DNA from: an uncultured Spartobacteria bacterium
GTDB lineage: Bacteria > Verrucomicrobiota > Verrucomicrobiia > Chthoniobacterales > Terrimicrobiaceae
Assembly: GCA_937919825.1 (NCBI GenBank)
Contig: CALFPA010000123.1
Coordinates: forward strand, 1 to 61,000
Reading direction: 5' to 3'
Length of the DNA: 61,000 nt
The notes beneath the pieces were generated by a model. That model was not told where the DNA came from. It was given only the letters and a program-made list of their open reading frames with translations, and ran no database searches. This document shows positions 1-8,245 of the stretch, in pieces (position 1 is the stretch's first letter; each line of letters opens with the position of its first letter). The translations under genes and the position numbers were made by a program.

Positions 1-2
1 TC

Positions 3-398
3 GCGCCGGATTTGATTTTCTACGACATGTTCTCCGGAAAAACCTCCGCCTTCGCGTGGACGCTCGACGCCTTCCGCCAAATCCTCGCTCGCTGCGAGGG
101 CCGCGATGTCGAGTTGTTCACCTACACCTGCTCCACCGCCTCGCGTGTGGCCATGCTTGGCGCGGGCTTCGGAGTCGCCCGCGGGCGCAACGCCGGGGAC
201 AAAGAAGAAACCACCATCGCGTTCACCGATCTCGAAATCGCCCGACGACGCCAACGCGACATCCTCGGCGCCGACTGGCTCGCGCGGTGGAACCGCTCCG
301 CCGCGAAGTTCCCCAAGGATCTCCCCGAAGACTTTCGCGCGACCTTCGAGCAGTCCCTTCGGGCCCTCCCGCAATTTGCTTCACTCGGGGCTGATTGA
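3..398 (+). CDS. MnmC-like tRNA-modification methyltransferase, C-terminal part (cut by window edge)
   Basis: The open frame runs in from the window edge, so only about the last 130 residues are visible. They resemble the C-terminal half of the DUF752/MnmC methyltransferase family, which completes 5-methylaminomethyl-2-thiouridine at the tRNA wobble position. The visible cues are a DMFSGKTSAFAWT segment in place of the family's D-F-x-P-x-x-N-P-x-x-W-T motif, followed by a TYTCSTASRVAMLGAGF stretch typical of this Rossmann methyltransferase. The SAM-binding N-terminus lies outside the window. No oxidoreductase domain follows, so this would be a stand-alone methyltransferase. The family call is moderate because half the protein is missing. 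Confidence 0.6.
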   Translation, partial: APDLIFYDMFSGKTSAFAWTLDAFRQILARCEGRDVELFTYTCSTASRVAMLGAGFGVARGRNAGDKEETTIAFTDLEIARRRQRDILGADWLARWNRSAAKFPKDLPEDFRATFEQSLRALPQFASLGAD

Positions 399-458
399 CA
401 CCCGTCGCCCAGCCACCCATATTCCCTGCCCGTCCAAACCCGGGCGGAATTTGAATTT

Positions 459-2282
459 ATGGAAAATATTCGCAACATCGCCATCATCGCCCACGTCGAT
501 CACGGCAAGACAACGCTCGTCGATCAACTTCTCAAGCAGGCGGGAACCTTCCGTGCCAACCAGAAAACGGATGAGCGCATGATGGACTCGATGGATCTGG
601 AGAGGGAAAAAGGCATCACCATCCGCGCCAAGAACGCCGCTTTCCGCTGGAAGGATTACCATGTGAATATCGTGGATACTCCCGGCCACGCCGACTTCGG
701 CGGAGAGGTCGAACGCATCATGAAAATGGTGGACGGCGTCCTTCTCGTGGTGGATTCGCACGACGGCCCGCAGGCCCAAACGAAATTCGTTCTGCGCAAG
801 GCGATGGAAAATGGTCTCAAGCCGATTGTGGTCATCAACAAGATCGACCGCGAGAATGCCCGTCCGCACAAGGTTCTCGACATGGTGTTCGAGCTTTTCA
901 TGGAACTCGGAGCGAGCGACGAGCAGCTGGATTTCGCCCACATCTACGCCAGCGCCAAGCAGGGCTTCGCCAAAAACGAAGTCACGGATTCCAGCGACAA
1001 CATGGAGCCTCTCTACGAGGCGATTGTGAAACACATCCCGCCGCCACCGAAGCCCGATGTGGACTTTTTCCGCATGCTCGTGTCGAACCTCGACTACAGC
1101 GACTACCTCGGCCGTATCGCCTACGGACGCATCATCAGCGGCAAGGTCGCGCACGGCCAACAGATCGTTTGCATCCACAGTGGCAACCGGAAGGAAAAGG
1201 CGAAAGTCACAGCGATTTTCTCGCACGAGGGCCTGGAGAAAGTTCAGGTCCAAGAGGCCTCGGCCGGCGATATCGTGGGCATCAGCGGCTTCGAGGAAAT
1301 CTTCATCGGCGAAACGCTCGTGGACACTGAGGACCGCGAGGCCCTGCCGTTTGTCGAAATCGATCCGCCGACGATCTCCATGAAGATTTGCGTGAACGAT
1401 TCGCCATTGGCTGGCCGTGAAGGAAAGCTCCTCACCGCCCGCCAGATTCGCGACCGCCTCATCAAAGAGACACGCGGCAATGTTTCCATCATGGTCGCCG
1501 ACACCGATGTCGCGGGCCACTTCGATGTGAAGGCCCGTGGCGAGATGCAGATCGCCGTGCTCGTTGAGCAAATGCGCCGCGAGGGCTTCGAGCTACTTGT
1601 TTCCCGCCCTGAGGTCATCTTCAGGCGCGCCGAGAATGGTTCCGTGCTTGAGCCGATGGAAAGTCTCTATGTCGATGTGCCGCCGGAAAACCTCGGTGAC
1701 ATCCTACAAACCCTCGCCGGCCGCAAAGCCGAGATCATCAACATGGAGCACAATCCCCACAGCGTGCTCGTGCAGGCCACGATCCCCACTCGCGGCATCA
1801 TCGGCTTCGAGACCGATCTCGTGAACCTCACCAAGGGCCACGGCATTTGCAGCCATCTCTTCAAGGAATACGGCCCGCACAAGGGTGAGATTCCAAGCCG
1901 CAACAATGGCGTCCTCATTTCTATGGAAGGCGGCACCAGCATGGCCTACGCGCTCGACACAATCCAGGTGCGCGGACGGCTCTTCATTGGACCGCAAGAG
2001 GAAATCTACGAGGGAATGATCATCGGCGAAAACGCCCGCCCTGACGACATGCCAGTGAACCCCTGCAAGGCGAAAAAATTGACCAACATGCGAAGCCAAG
2101 GTGACGGCAAAGGCATTTCCCTCGCTCCGCCGCTTGTGATGAGCCTCGAGCGTTCGCTCGAATACATCGCGCCGGACGAGTATGTGGAGGTCACTCCCAA
2201 ATCACTCCGCCTCCGCAAAAAAATCCTCGATGCCAACGGACGCAAACGCGCCGAGAAATCGTCCGGGGTTTTCGCGGAATAA
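459..2282 (+). CDS. typA: Translational GTPase TypA/BipA
   Basis: TypA is a ribosome-associated GTPase of the EF-G family that acts in ribosome assembly and stress or cold growth. The 607-residue length is normal. The G1 motif AHVDHGKTT is near residue 11, followed by switch regions, DTPGHADFGGE (G3, about residue 72) and NKIDR (G4, about 128). The domain II, III and V order and the TypA C-terminal domain follow, with a GTSMAYALD segment near residue 490. The ATG is preceded by only a weak purine-rich stretch. It is followed by a REP-rich intergenic region. Confidence 0.96.
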   Translation: MENIRNIAIIAHVDHGKTTLVDQLLKQAGTFRANQKTDERMMDSMDLEREKGITIRAKNAAFRWKDYHVNIVDTPGHADFGGEVERIMKMVDGVLLVVDSHDGPQAQTKFVLRKAMENGLKPIVVINKIDRENARPHKVLDMVFELFMELGASDEQLDFAHIYASAKQGFAKNEVTDSSDNMEPLYEAIVKHIPPPPKPDVDFFRMLVSNLDYSDYLGRIAYGRIISGKVAHGQQIVCIHSGNRKEKAKVTAIFSHEGLEKVQVQEASAGDIVGISGFEEIFIGETLVDTEDREALPFVEIDPPTISMKICVNDSPLAGREGKLLTARQIRDRLIKETRGNVSIMVADTDVAGHFDVKARGEMQIAVLVEQMRREGFELLVSRPEVIFRRAENGSVLEPMESLYVDVPPENLGDILQTLAGRKAEIINMEHNPHSVLVQATIPTRGIIGFETDLVNLTKGHGICSHLFKEYGPHKGEIPSRNNGVLISMEGGTSMAYALDTIQVRGRLFIGPQEEIYEGMIIGENARPDDMPVNPCKAKKLTNMRSQGDGKGISLAPPLVMSLERSLEYIAPDEYVEVTPKSLRLRKKILDANGRKRAEKSSGVFAE

Positions 2283-2321
2283 TCAACCCATCGGGGGCGG
2301 CGCAAGCCGCTGCCGTTATCA

Positions 2322-2482
2322 CGCAGAGACGGCGCTTCGCGCCTGAATCTAGGGGCCGCTCGGCGAGCCGCCCCTACCTTTGGGGAACGATTCGCTCTTC
2401 TGCGCGGTTGGCGCGTCAGCGCCTGTCGAAAAATCCTGGGTAGGGATGGATGCCGAGCCGTCCTACTTGTGCGGCGCAGCCG
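2322..2482. repeat. REP-type repeat block, left of RAYT (module order M1-linker-M2)
   Basis: This block has three recognisable pieces. M1 (2322-2378) contains the near-palindrome GGGGC-C-GCTCG-G-CGAGC-C-GCCCC, which has one C:C mismatch in an otherwise paired stem. A linker follows at 2379-2411. M2 (2414-2482) starts CGTCAGCGCCTGTCG and ends in a CCGAGCCGTCC...GCGGCGCAGCCGCC segment. All three pieces recur right of the transposase at 3015-3183 in the same orientation but permuted order. Imperfect GC-rich hairpins flanking a Y1 transposase are the signature of REP elements. Confidence 0.8.
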
Positions 2483-2495
2483 CCCCCTTTTTCCC

Positions 2496-2942
2496 CTACC
2501 CTTCCGGAAAAATCGTCCATGGCCAATCCCTCCAATCTCCGATCAATCCCGCACGAACCGGATTTTCGAGAACATACTCGGTTTTCTCTTGGAAATTTTC
2601 CTCGCTGCGTAGCCGGTGCTCGAAAAAATCCCGCTGCCAATCGAATCGAAGTGCCCGCGCCGTCCATCGTTTCCAGTCGCGGATGCTTTTGCCGACATCT
2701 GCCTCTGGCGGAAATCCAAGAACCAAGTGCACATGATCCGGCATGATGGTGGCCGCATGGACCCACCAAATCCGCGAGTTCACGCGATGCAGGATCGAGT
2801 CTCTGATTCCTCGAGCGGTTTCGGGCGAGGCGAAAGGCATCAATCTCCGATCCTTCACGCAGCAAGTCATAAAAAATACGACTCCGTGAATATCCAACCA
2901 GAGCGGAAGATCGTGGGGCAAGGACTTGCGGCCGGCATTCAT
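2496..2942 (-). CDS. REP-associated tyrosine transposase (RAYT, Y1 family)
   Basis: This 148-residue Y1 single-strand transposase is of the IS200/IS605-related RAYT type, which nicks and mobilises REP hairpins. The metal-binding HxH is H70-V-H72 within MPDHVHLVLG, and the catalytic tyrosine is Y123 within TEYVLENPVRAGL. The open frame extends upstream to 3266, but that part only translates repeat DNA, so the ATG at 2942 is chosen. The gene is intact and flanked on both sides by REP modules. Its typical role is domesticated single-copy maintenance of genomic REPs rather than self-mobility. Confidence 0.88.
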   Translation of the reverse strand: MNAGRKSLPHDLPLWLDIHGVVFFMTCCVKDRRLMPFASPETARGIRDSILHRVNSRIWWVHAATIMPDHVHLVLGFPPEADVGKSIRDWKRWTARALRFDWQRDFFEHRLRSEENFQEKTEYVLENPVRAGLIGDWRDWPWTIFPEG

Positions 2943-3014
2943 GGAACAACACTCTGGAAAATCCGGGTTGGAATAAAATCCAAAAAGAGGAGGGCTGGCT
3001 GGAGACCGTCGGTG

Positions 3015-3183
3015 CGTCAGCGCCTGTCGAAAAATCCTAGGTAGGGATGGATCGCCGAGCCGTCCTACTTTTGCGGCGCAGCCGCCCTCGTCTCGCAGAG
3101 ACGGCGCTTTGCGCCTGAATCTTGGGGCCGCTCGGCGAGCCGCCCCTACCCTTGCGGGACGATTCGCGCTTCCGCGCGGTTGG
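3015..3183. repeat. REP-type repeat block, right of RAYT (module order M2-M1-linker)
   Basis: M2' (3015-3086), M1' (3094-3150) and linker' (3151-3183) match the three pieces left of the transposase with few substitutions. The order is M2-M1-linker rather than M1-linker-M2. M1' carries the same GGGGCCGCTCGGCGAGCCGC hairpin core followed by CCC. All copies point the same way. Confidence 0.8.
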
Positions 3184-3306
3184 CTGGGGAGTGGCCAATC
3201 CAAAAATCCGAGTTCCGATTGCCGATGCCCTAAAAAAACCTGCCGGGTGCCGCGCCCCACACCCATGCGACGCGAACACCCGGCACCCGTTTTGGGGGAA
3301 TTGGTT

Positions 3307-3498
3307 TTACCTGGCGAGTTGAACTCGAACGCGACGGCCGCGTCCGTTCTTTCCGCGGACTACCACCCGACCGCTATCGAACAAGTCGGCCATGGCGGCG
3401 ACGAGTTCGCGGCTGTTGCGGGCGCAGGATCCTACGACCGAGATGAGTTCACCGAGGCTGTATTTGGTTTTATTGATTTTTTTGTAGATGTTTTTCAT
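3307..3498 (-). CDS. Small hypothetical protein (63 aa), basic C-terminus
   Basis: I do not recognise a family. It is probably a real gene, because an AAGGAAAA ribosome-binding stretch lies 7-8 bases upstream of the ATG. The product is basic (MKNIYKKINKTKYSLGEL at the N-terminus, an RGKNGRGRRVRVQL tail) and has a short helical SLGELISVVG region. The composition suits a nucleic-acid-binding or winged-helix-like protein, but that is only a guess. It stands alone between the RAYT/REP region and the aroE pair. Confidence 0.5.
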   Translation of the reverse strand: MKNIYKKINKTKYSLGELISVVGSCARNSRELVAAMADLFDSGRVVVRGKNGRGRRVRVQLAR

Positions 3499-3608
3499 AG
3501 GAGTTTTCCTTTGCTGTGTTTGACAGCATCAGGAATGCCAATGTTCAAAAAAAATTGACGCACCCCTCAAGATGGGCGTCTGCGTAGGGGAACCGGCCTT
3601 TTCGAGGC

Positions 3609-3914
3609 TCAGAACAGCAGGAATGCGGCGTAAAAGTAGGCGGCAAAAATTGCTGCCGACACGATCACGCCGGTCGCGCGGGCGAGTTTTTCCGCCAAAG
3701 TTCCGCGAATCGCCTGCTCGCAGAACAACGCCGCGGCGACCCACAGCATCGGAAGAATAAATAGCCATGCGCCATCGCGCGCCATCCACACCGAAAAGGC
3801 TGGGAATGTGGCTTCCACATTTTGCGCGAAGCCGCCTGCCTTCAGCAGCACATTCACGGTGAGCAAGCCCAGCGAAACGAAAACAAATTGGGTGAGTCCG
3901 ATGGTAAGAATCAT
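3609..3914 (-). CDS. Small integral membrane protein coupled to aroE
   Basis: The product has 101 residues and about three hydrophobic segments: residues 1-25, 50-66 and 80-101, the last ending the protein in YFYAAFLLF. I recognise no family. The ATG at 3914 overlaps the aroE stop in an ATGA tetranucleotide, which fixes the start and implies translational coupling. A longer reading frame from 3971 would only translate the aroE 3' end. It may be a small inner-membrane protein with no direct tie to shikimate metabolism. Confidence 0.65.
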   Translation of the reverse strand: MILTIGLTQFVFVSLGLLTVNVLLKAGGFAQNVEATFPAFSVWMARDGAWLFILPMLWVAAALFCEQAIRGTLAEKLARATGVIVSAAIFAAYFYAAFLLF

Positions 3915-4843
3915 GGGGTGGAAAGCAGGGCGCGCCGCATGACCTCGAGCGGCGCGGGGCGGTTGAACCAAATTTCAAAGGAGAGGGCGCCTTGATGCAG
4001 TAGCATTCCAAGACCATTCGCGCAGCGAGCGCCTGCAGCGCTTGCCTCCTCGATCAACCGCGACATGCCTCCCGAATACACGGTGTCATAAACAAGCAGG
4101 TTCGGGGTCAGAAGCGATGGGGAGATCACCGGAGGATCGAGGCGGCTCATGCCGACCGAGGTCGCATTGATGAGGATGTCGGCATTTTCGAGTTCATGCC
4201 GCAGAGCCTCGTTCTCGAACGGAATCGCCACCAACCGCTCGACCGGCCCAGCCAAATGCTCGGAGTGGAAAAGCGGCGCGAGTTCTTTTTTGAGCGCTTC
4301 GATTTTTTCGAGAGAGCGGTTCACCAGCACCAACCGCTCGCAGCGTTCCCGCGCGCACTGCACGGCAATCGCCCGCCCCGCCCCGCCGCCAGCGCCGAGA
4401 AGCACGACGCGCAAGTCCCGCACATCCACGCCGAATTCCTCGCGGATCGCCCGTGAAAGACCAGGCCCGTCGGTGTTGAAGCCGTGGAGTTTCTCCCCGA
4501 CGACCACGATCGTATTCACGCTGCCCGAGGCCCGCGCGTAGTCATCGGCCACATCCACCGCTGCTAGCGCCGCCGCCTTGTGGGGAATCGTGACATTCGC
4601 CCCGAGGAAACCCGCCTTGGGCAAGGCCCGGACGGACTCGGCGAACCTCTCCGGAGGAATGTGCAGCTTCGCGTATTGGGCAGGGATACCGCAGGCCTCG
4701 AGCGCCGCGTTATGGAAAACCGGCGAGCGCGAATGAGTCACGGGATCACCGATGACGCCAAGCCGCACCGGCGGAGCGAAGGACGAAATCCGCGCAGGAT
4801 TTGAGATCAAATCCTCGGCTGAAAAAATGTCAGGCGCTTCCAT
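3911..4843 (-). CDS. aroE: Shikimate dehydrogenase (NADP+)
   Basis: AroE reduces 3-dehydroshikimate to shikimate in aromatic amino-acid biosynthesis in the cytoplasm. The substrate domain shows GDPVTHSRSPVFHN (about residues 32-45) and NVTIPHK with the catalytic lysine (about 98). GFNTDGPG carries the catalytic aspartate. The NADP Rossmann loop is LLGAGGGAGRA (about 148-158), and the C-terminal YDTVYSGGMS and HQGAL motifs are present. The protein is 310 residues long, with about 26 extra N-terminal residues compared with most AroE proteins, so a start further in is possible. Its stop overlaps the next membrane-protein start. Confidence 0.95.
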   Translation of the reverse strand: MEAPDIFSAEDLISNPARISSFAPPVRLGVIGDPVTHSRSPVFHNAALEACGIPAQYAKLHIPPERFAESVRALPKAGFLGANVTIPHKAAALAAVDVADDYARASGSVNTIVVVGEKLHGFNTDGPGLSRAIREEFGVDVRDLRVVLLGAGGGAGRAIAVQCARERCERLVLVNRSLEKIEALKKELAPLFHSEHLAGPVERLVAIPFENEALRHELENADILINATSVGMSRLDPPVISPSLLTPNLLVYDTVYSGGMSRLIEEASAAGARCANGLGMLLHQGALSFEIWFNRPAPLEVMRRALLSTP

Positions 4844-5090
4844 GTGGCTTCTTCAGAAAAGCAGGCGCTTCCCAAGCTGGCAAGGGCGGTGGATTTCTAC
4901 CCGCGAATGAATCGAATGAACCCGAATAAAATCAGCGGAGTCGGCCGTGCCCCCTTCTTTGCCTTGAAAAGTATTCATGATGTCGGGCGCGAGGCGCAAC
5001 CGACGGCACCCGAGACGGGTGCGCTCCCAGAGACCAATCGAAGCAAAGCCGGATTCGGTGAACCGTGCCCAACTTTTGATGCCTTGGGCC
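4844..5090. other. Intergenic region with one hairpin
   Basis: I see no gene here. An inverted repeat, GCACCC (5006-5011), GAGAC loop, GGGTGC (5017-5022), sits downstream of the lipoprotein gene that ends at 5091 on the minus strand. It could be a terminator or a small REP unit, but there is no T-run. Plus-strand frames here look like chance ORFs. Confidence 0.5.
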
Positions 5091-6221
5091 TCAATTATAC
5101 ATGTATCTTCTTACGCCATCCATCTTCTTGAATGACTTGTTGTAGCGGAAATTCTTATCCATGTCTTTGATGAGATCGTAATCCTTCAGAGTTTGCTTAT
5201 TATTCTTTGTGGCGATGACATTTCCCTCATCATCAAGAACGACAACGAACCAGGCTTCATACTTGTAGTATCCCGGTCCGCCATAAACCCAGTATTTATT
5301 GGTAAATGTGTCTGTCGAGTATTCAAAAGAGCGATCAGAGTGAGTTTTCCCCAAATCAAAAGATTCTTCGCCGGAATCAAATAACGCATATTCGCTGCTG
5401 TTCTTTGTGCCTTTGCCCAGCAGATAATATTGCATGTGTATGGGCCCGGTTTTGTCATTGAGATTGAGGTTTGTAACCTTGATATTGAGGTTGATCTCCT
5501 GATTCACATAGTAATCTTCTTTTTTATTAGAGCTTTTGGAAACAACATCTATGCGGATTTTCAATTTCGCGGGCTGGTTTTTCTCCTCCTCCTTTTCGGT
5601 GGAAGCATTCTCGGCGCTCTCTGGTTGGCCCTTGGGAGCTTTTTCCTCGGTTTTATTTTTGTCCTGACTCTCGCCGGTTTCGGTTGAACTAGTGGCATCG
5701 CTCGTTTCCGCAGGGTCGCTTTCTGTTTGGGGCTCCAGAGTCGTCTCCTCTGAGGTCATCTCACTCGACTGAGAAACATCTGTTTCTTGATCGACGCTTG
5801 CCTCGGAAGCCACCCTGTGGATTTCCTTGGCAACTTCGCTCACTTTTTCCAGTTTTGCCTGTTCCATGGCGTTACCCATGGACTTGAGCAGGAGCTTGAG
5901 ATAATCGTATTTGGCTTTTAAGAGCGGGTCCTCTTCTGCCGGGTCCTGGTCCACTGGGGCTTCTTCGGTGACTGGCTGTTCGGTCGAGGACAGCTCCGTT
6001 GGGAGTTGCTCAGCTGATCCCGTTTCGCTGGGGGCGACTTCGTTCGTCGCCTGCTCGGCTGGCGTAGGCTCGGTCGGGGCTTGTTCCGTTTGCTCCTGCG
6101 CGGTTGGTGCTTGTTCCGTCGGCGCTGGCTGGGTTGGGGCGGGTTTTGGTTTGGAGTCGCACGACGGGGAGATGATCGAAAGAAACAACAGGAAACCGCA
6201 TGCAATTTTTGATGTATTCAT
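5091..6221 (-). CDS. Outer-membrane lipoprotein with PTEQ-rich stalk and C-terminal beta domain
   Basis: The start is taken at the ATG giving MNTSKIACGFLLFLSIISPSC, a clear signal peptide with lipobox SPSC. After the acylated cysteine come about 70 residues of Pro/Thr/Glu/Gln/Ala repeats (units like PAPTEQ and PTEQAP), which suit an extended periplasm- or peptidoglycan-spanning stalk. A short helical segment (KAKYDYLKLLLKSMGNAMEQ) and a second acidic low-complexity stretch follow. The protein ends in a roughly 160-residue lysine- and tyrosine-rich domain that looks beta-sheet. Signal, stalk and helical parts are paralogous to the gene at 6461-8173, but the C-terminal domains differ. Function unknown. 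Confidence 0.8.
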   Translation of the reverse strand: MNTSKIACGFLLFLSIISPSCDSKPKPAPTQPAPTEQAPTAQEQTEQAPTEPTPAEQATNEVAPSETGSAEQLPTELSSTEQPVTEEAPVDQDPAEEDPLLKAKYDYLKLLLKSMGNAMEQAKLEKVSEVAKEIHRVASEASVDQETDVSQSSEMTSEETTLEPQTESDPAETSDATSSTETGESQDKNKTEEKAPKGQPESAENASTEKEEEKNQPAKLKIRIDVVSKSSNKKEDYYVNQEINLNIKVTNLNLNDKTGPIHMQYYLLGKGTKNSSEYALFDSGEESFDLGKTHSDRSFEYSTDTFTNKYWVYGGPGYYKYEAWFVVVLDDEGNVIATKNNKQTLKDYDLIKDMDKNFRYNKSFKKMDGVRRYMYN

Positions 6222-6305
6222 AACCGAGAGACGGTGATTTAAAATGGGCGCGCCTTCTGGAGTCAATATCCATGGTTGATAAATTCCGGAGGCGCTTATG
6301 TAGGT

Positions 6306-6356
6306 CAGGCGGCTTGCCTGTCATCAAAGGACTACGCTCGCGGGCGGGACGCCCGC
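6306..6356. repeat. Paired hairpins between the two lipoprotein genes
   Basis: Two perfect inverted repeats are present: CAGGC/GCCTG (6306-6310 and 6316-6320, loop GGCTT) and GCGGGCG/CGCCCGC (6340-6346 and 6350-6356, loop GGA). They lie in the 239-base gap between two same-strand genes and resemble a REP-type unit or a terminator for the upstream gene at 6461-8173. No run of T follows on either strand. Confidence 0.6.
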
Positions 6357-6460
6357 GCTACATTCCAGAAGCCCAAAGGCGATCGAATTTTGGCATAAGA
6401 TTCAAATAGAATAAGGCCGTGACTTCCGTGGCTTCCCGAAATCGCGAGGAGCTACGACGA

Positions 6461-8173
6461 CTAATAGCGGATCACCTTGACATTATCCGAACCCCAAAAA
6501 GCACCTTCAGCGATTTGCGCGTCCTTTGGAATCTCAATGGATTTTAAATTACTGTCCCGAATACTACCCTTATCAATGGATCGGACGGATTCCGGAACTT
6601 TCAGTTTTTGCATCTTAAGTTGTGAAGGAACATGAATTAATTTTGTTAATTGCTTGTCATACAAAACCCCATTGATTGATTGATAATTAGGATTAGCGGG
6701 ATCCACATTGATTTTCACCAAACTTGAGCATTTACCGATGGGCCCAATAAACTCAAGACTAGCTGGGAGATTTAGCTCTTTAATACCCGTGTAAGCAAAA
6801 GTCGCCTGATCAATTTTTTTTAATGATTGCGGTATATTAATTTTAGATAAATTGTCGCATTTAATGAAAGCCGCTGGACCAATTAGACATATTGCATCCG
6901 GCAAGACCACTTCCTTAATTGTTTTATTACTTTCAAATGCTCGATGATTAATAAAATTAACTTGTTTCCCTTGAATACTGGCGGGCACTATGACTCGCTT
7001 GGAGTTTCCAACATATTTAGTAATCGCACACCCCTCACCAGAAATCGAAACTTCAAAATCCTTCTCCGGGCATTCTTTGCCTTTGGAAGATCCACTTAAT
7101 GATTTGAAACCTATCTTGGCCACTTCGACAGGTGCGGCGTTAGCCGAGGTTTTGGCTTCCGCAATCATTTCTTTCAGCTTTGTGGCGGCATCAAGGTTGC
7201 CGGTTTGCGTTGCCTTGCGGATGAGTTGCTGGGTGGCGAGATCGAAGCGTTTTTCAGCCGGGCCGGCAGCTATGGCGGCGGCCTTGTCGCGTTGATCAAC
7301 CAACCGCACGAGTTCCTTGTCCTGCATCGTCTTTGCCTCGTCCTTGAAATCCGCTAATTCCTCGGTGTCTTCTATTAACTCTTTAAGCTTAATGGCCGCC
7401 TCGAGATTGCCGGACTGGGTGACCTTGCGGAGCAACTGCTGGGCAGCCATGTCGAAGCGTTTCTGAATCGGTGCCACGGCTTGGGCTTTCTCCTTGTTCA
7501 ATTGCTCCACCAACCGCGCAATCTCCGCTTCGTAGATGGAATTGGAGTCCGAGGTTTTCGTGGGTTCGGGCGTCGCCGCAGGCTCTGGAGTCTCTGCAGG
7601 AGCAGGCGTCTCTGCTACATTCGACTCTGCAACAACCGGATTTTCATCGGCACTCTCGGCAGGCTCGGGAGATTCCTCGTTGATTTTGGATAAATCCCCA
7701 GGCACGTTAATTTCTGCAGCGACCTTTTGTATTTCGCGGGCAAACAGCTTCGCTTTATCCAAGTCTTTCTGCTCCACGGCGGAATTGATCGAGGCTTGGA
7801 GCTCCCTCAAATACTGAAGCTTGGCGTCTTTTACGGAATCATCCCGTGGCGCTTGAGCGGCTGGGGATTCTTCCGTCGGCACAGGCTCGGCGGGCTGCTG
7901 TTCTGTCGGTGGCTCCTCGGCTGGCTCTGGGTCCGCTGGGGCTTCCTCGGTCGGTGTTTGTTCGATCGGCGCCTGTTCGCTTGGAGCAACTTCGCTGCTG
8001 GCCTGTTCGGCGGGCGCTGGTTCGGCTGGGGCTTGTTCCGTCAGCTCCTGCGCGGCGGGAGCTTGTTCCGTCGGCGCTGGCTCGATCGGGGCGGGTTTTG
8101 GTTTGGAGTCGCACGACGCCGATGTAATCGAAACCAACAATAAAAGTGCGCCGACGAGTTTGGATTTATTCAT
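6461..8173 (-). CDS. Lipoprotein with PTEQ stalk, duplicated helical motif and BspA-type leucine-rich repeats
   Basis: Residues 1-21 (MNKSKLVGALLLLVSITSASC) form a lipoprotein signal with lipobox SASC. A long Pro/Glu/Ala/Gln repeat stalk follows to about residue 110. A helical segment (about 115-160) is homologous to the one in the neighbour at 5091-6221. Two copies of a roughly 50-residue helical unit come next, each containing a KRFD-x-A-x-QQL-x-RK-x-TQ-x-GNL pattern. The last 190 residues are BspA/LRR_5-type leucine-rich repeats (LKKIDQATFAYTGIKELNLP and similar), a surface-protein repeat that often mediates binding. It probably sits on the outer membrane. The ligand is unknown. Confidence 0.85.
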   Translation of the reverse strand: MNKSKLVGALLLLVSITSASCDSKPKPAPIEPAPTEQAPAAQELTEQAPAEPAPAEQASSEVAPSEQAPIEQTPTEEAPADPEPAEEPPTEQQPAEPVPTEESPAAQAPRDDSVKDAKLQYLRELQASINSAVEQKDLDKAKLFAREIQKVAAEINVPGDLSKINEESPEPAESADENPVVAESNVAETPAPAETPEPAATPEPTKTSDSNSIYEAEIARLVEQLNKEKAQAVAPIQKRFDMAAQQLLRKVTQSGNLEAAIKLKELIEDTEELADFKDEAKTMQDKELVRLVDQRDKAAAIAAGPAEKRFDLATQQLIRKATQTGNLDAATKLKEMIAEAKTSANAAPVEVAKIGFKSLSGSSKGKECPEKDFEVSISGEGCAITKYVGNSKRVIVPASIQGKQVNFINHRAFESNKTIKEVVLPDAICLIGPAAFIKCDNLSKINIPQSLKKIDQATFAYTGIKELNLPASLEFIGPIGKCSSLVKINVDPANPNYQSINGVLYDKQLTKLIHVPSQLKMQKLKVPESVRSIDKGSIRDSNLKSIEIPKDAQIAEGAFWGSDNVKVIRY

Positions 8174-8245
8174 AGCTGCAAACTCGCATTCTAAAATGGG
8201 AGCAGTTCCCTATGTCAACCACTCTGGCGCCTGCGGGGATTCACG

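Noticed and set aside
381-1571. Minus-strand 396-residue open frame opposite typA
   Set aside because: It is an antisense shadow of a highly conserved gene and its His/Asp/Leu-rich composition is typical of reverse-frame translation in GC-rich DNA.
2943-3266. N-terminal extension of the RAYT reading frame
   Set aside because: It translates REP modules and has no similarity to transposases. The internal ATG at 2942 starts the conserved domain.
4844-5131. Plus-strand 95-residue open frame after aroE
   Set aside because: No domain or signal, and it runs over a hairpin into the 3' end of the lipoprotein gene.
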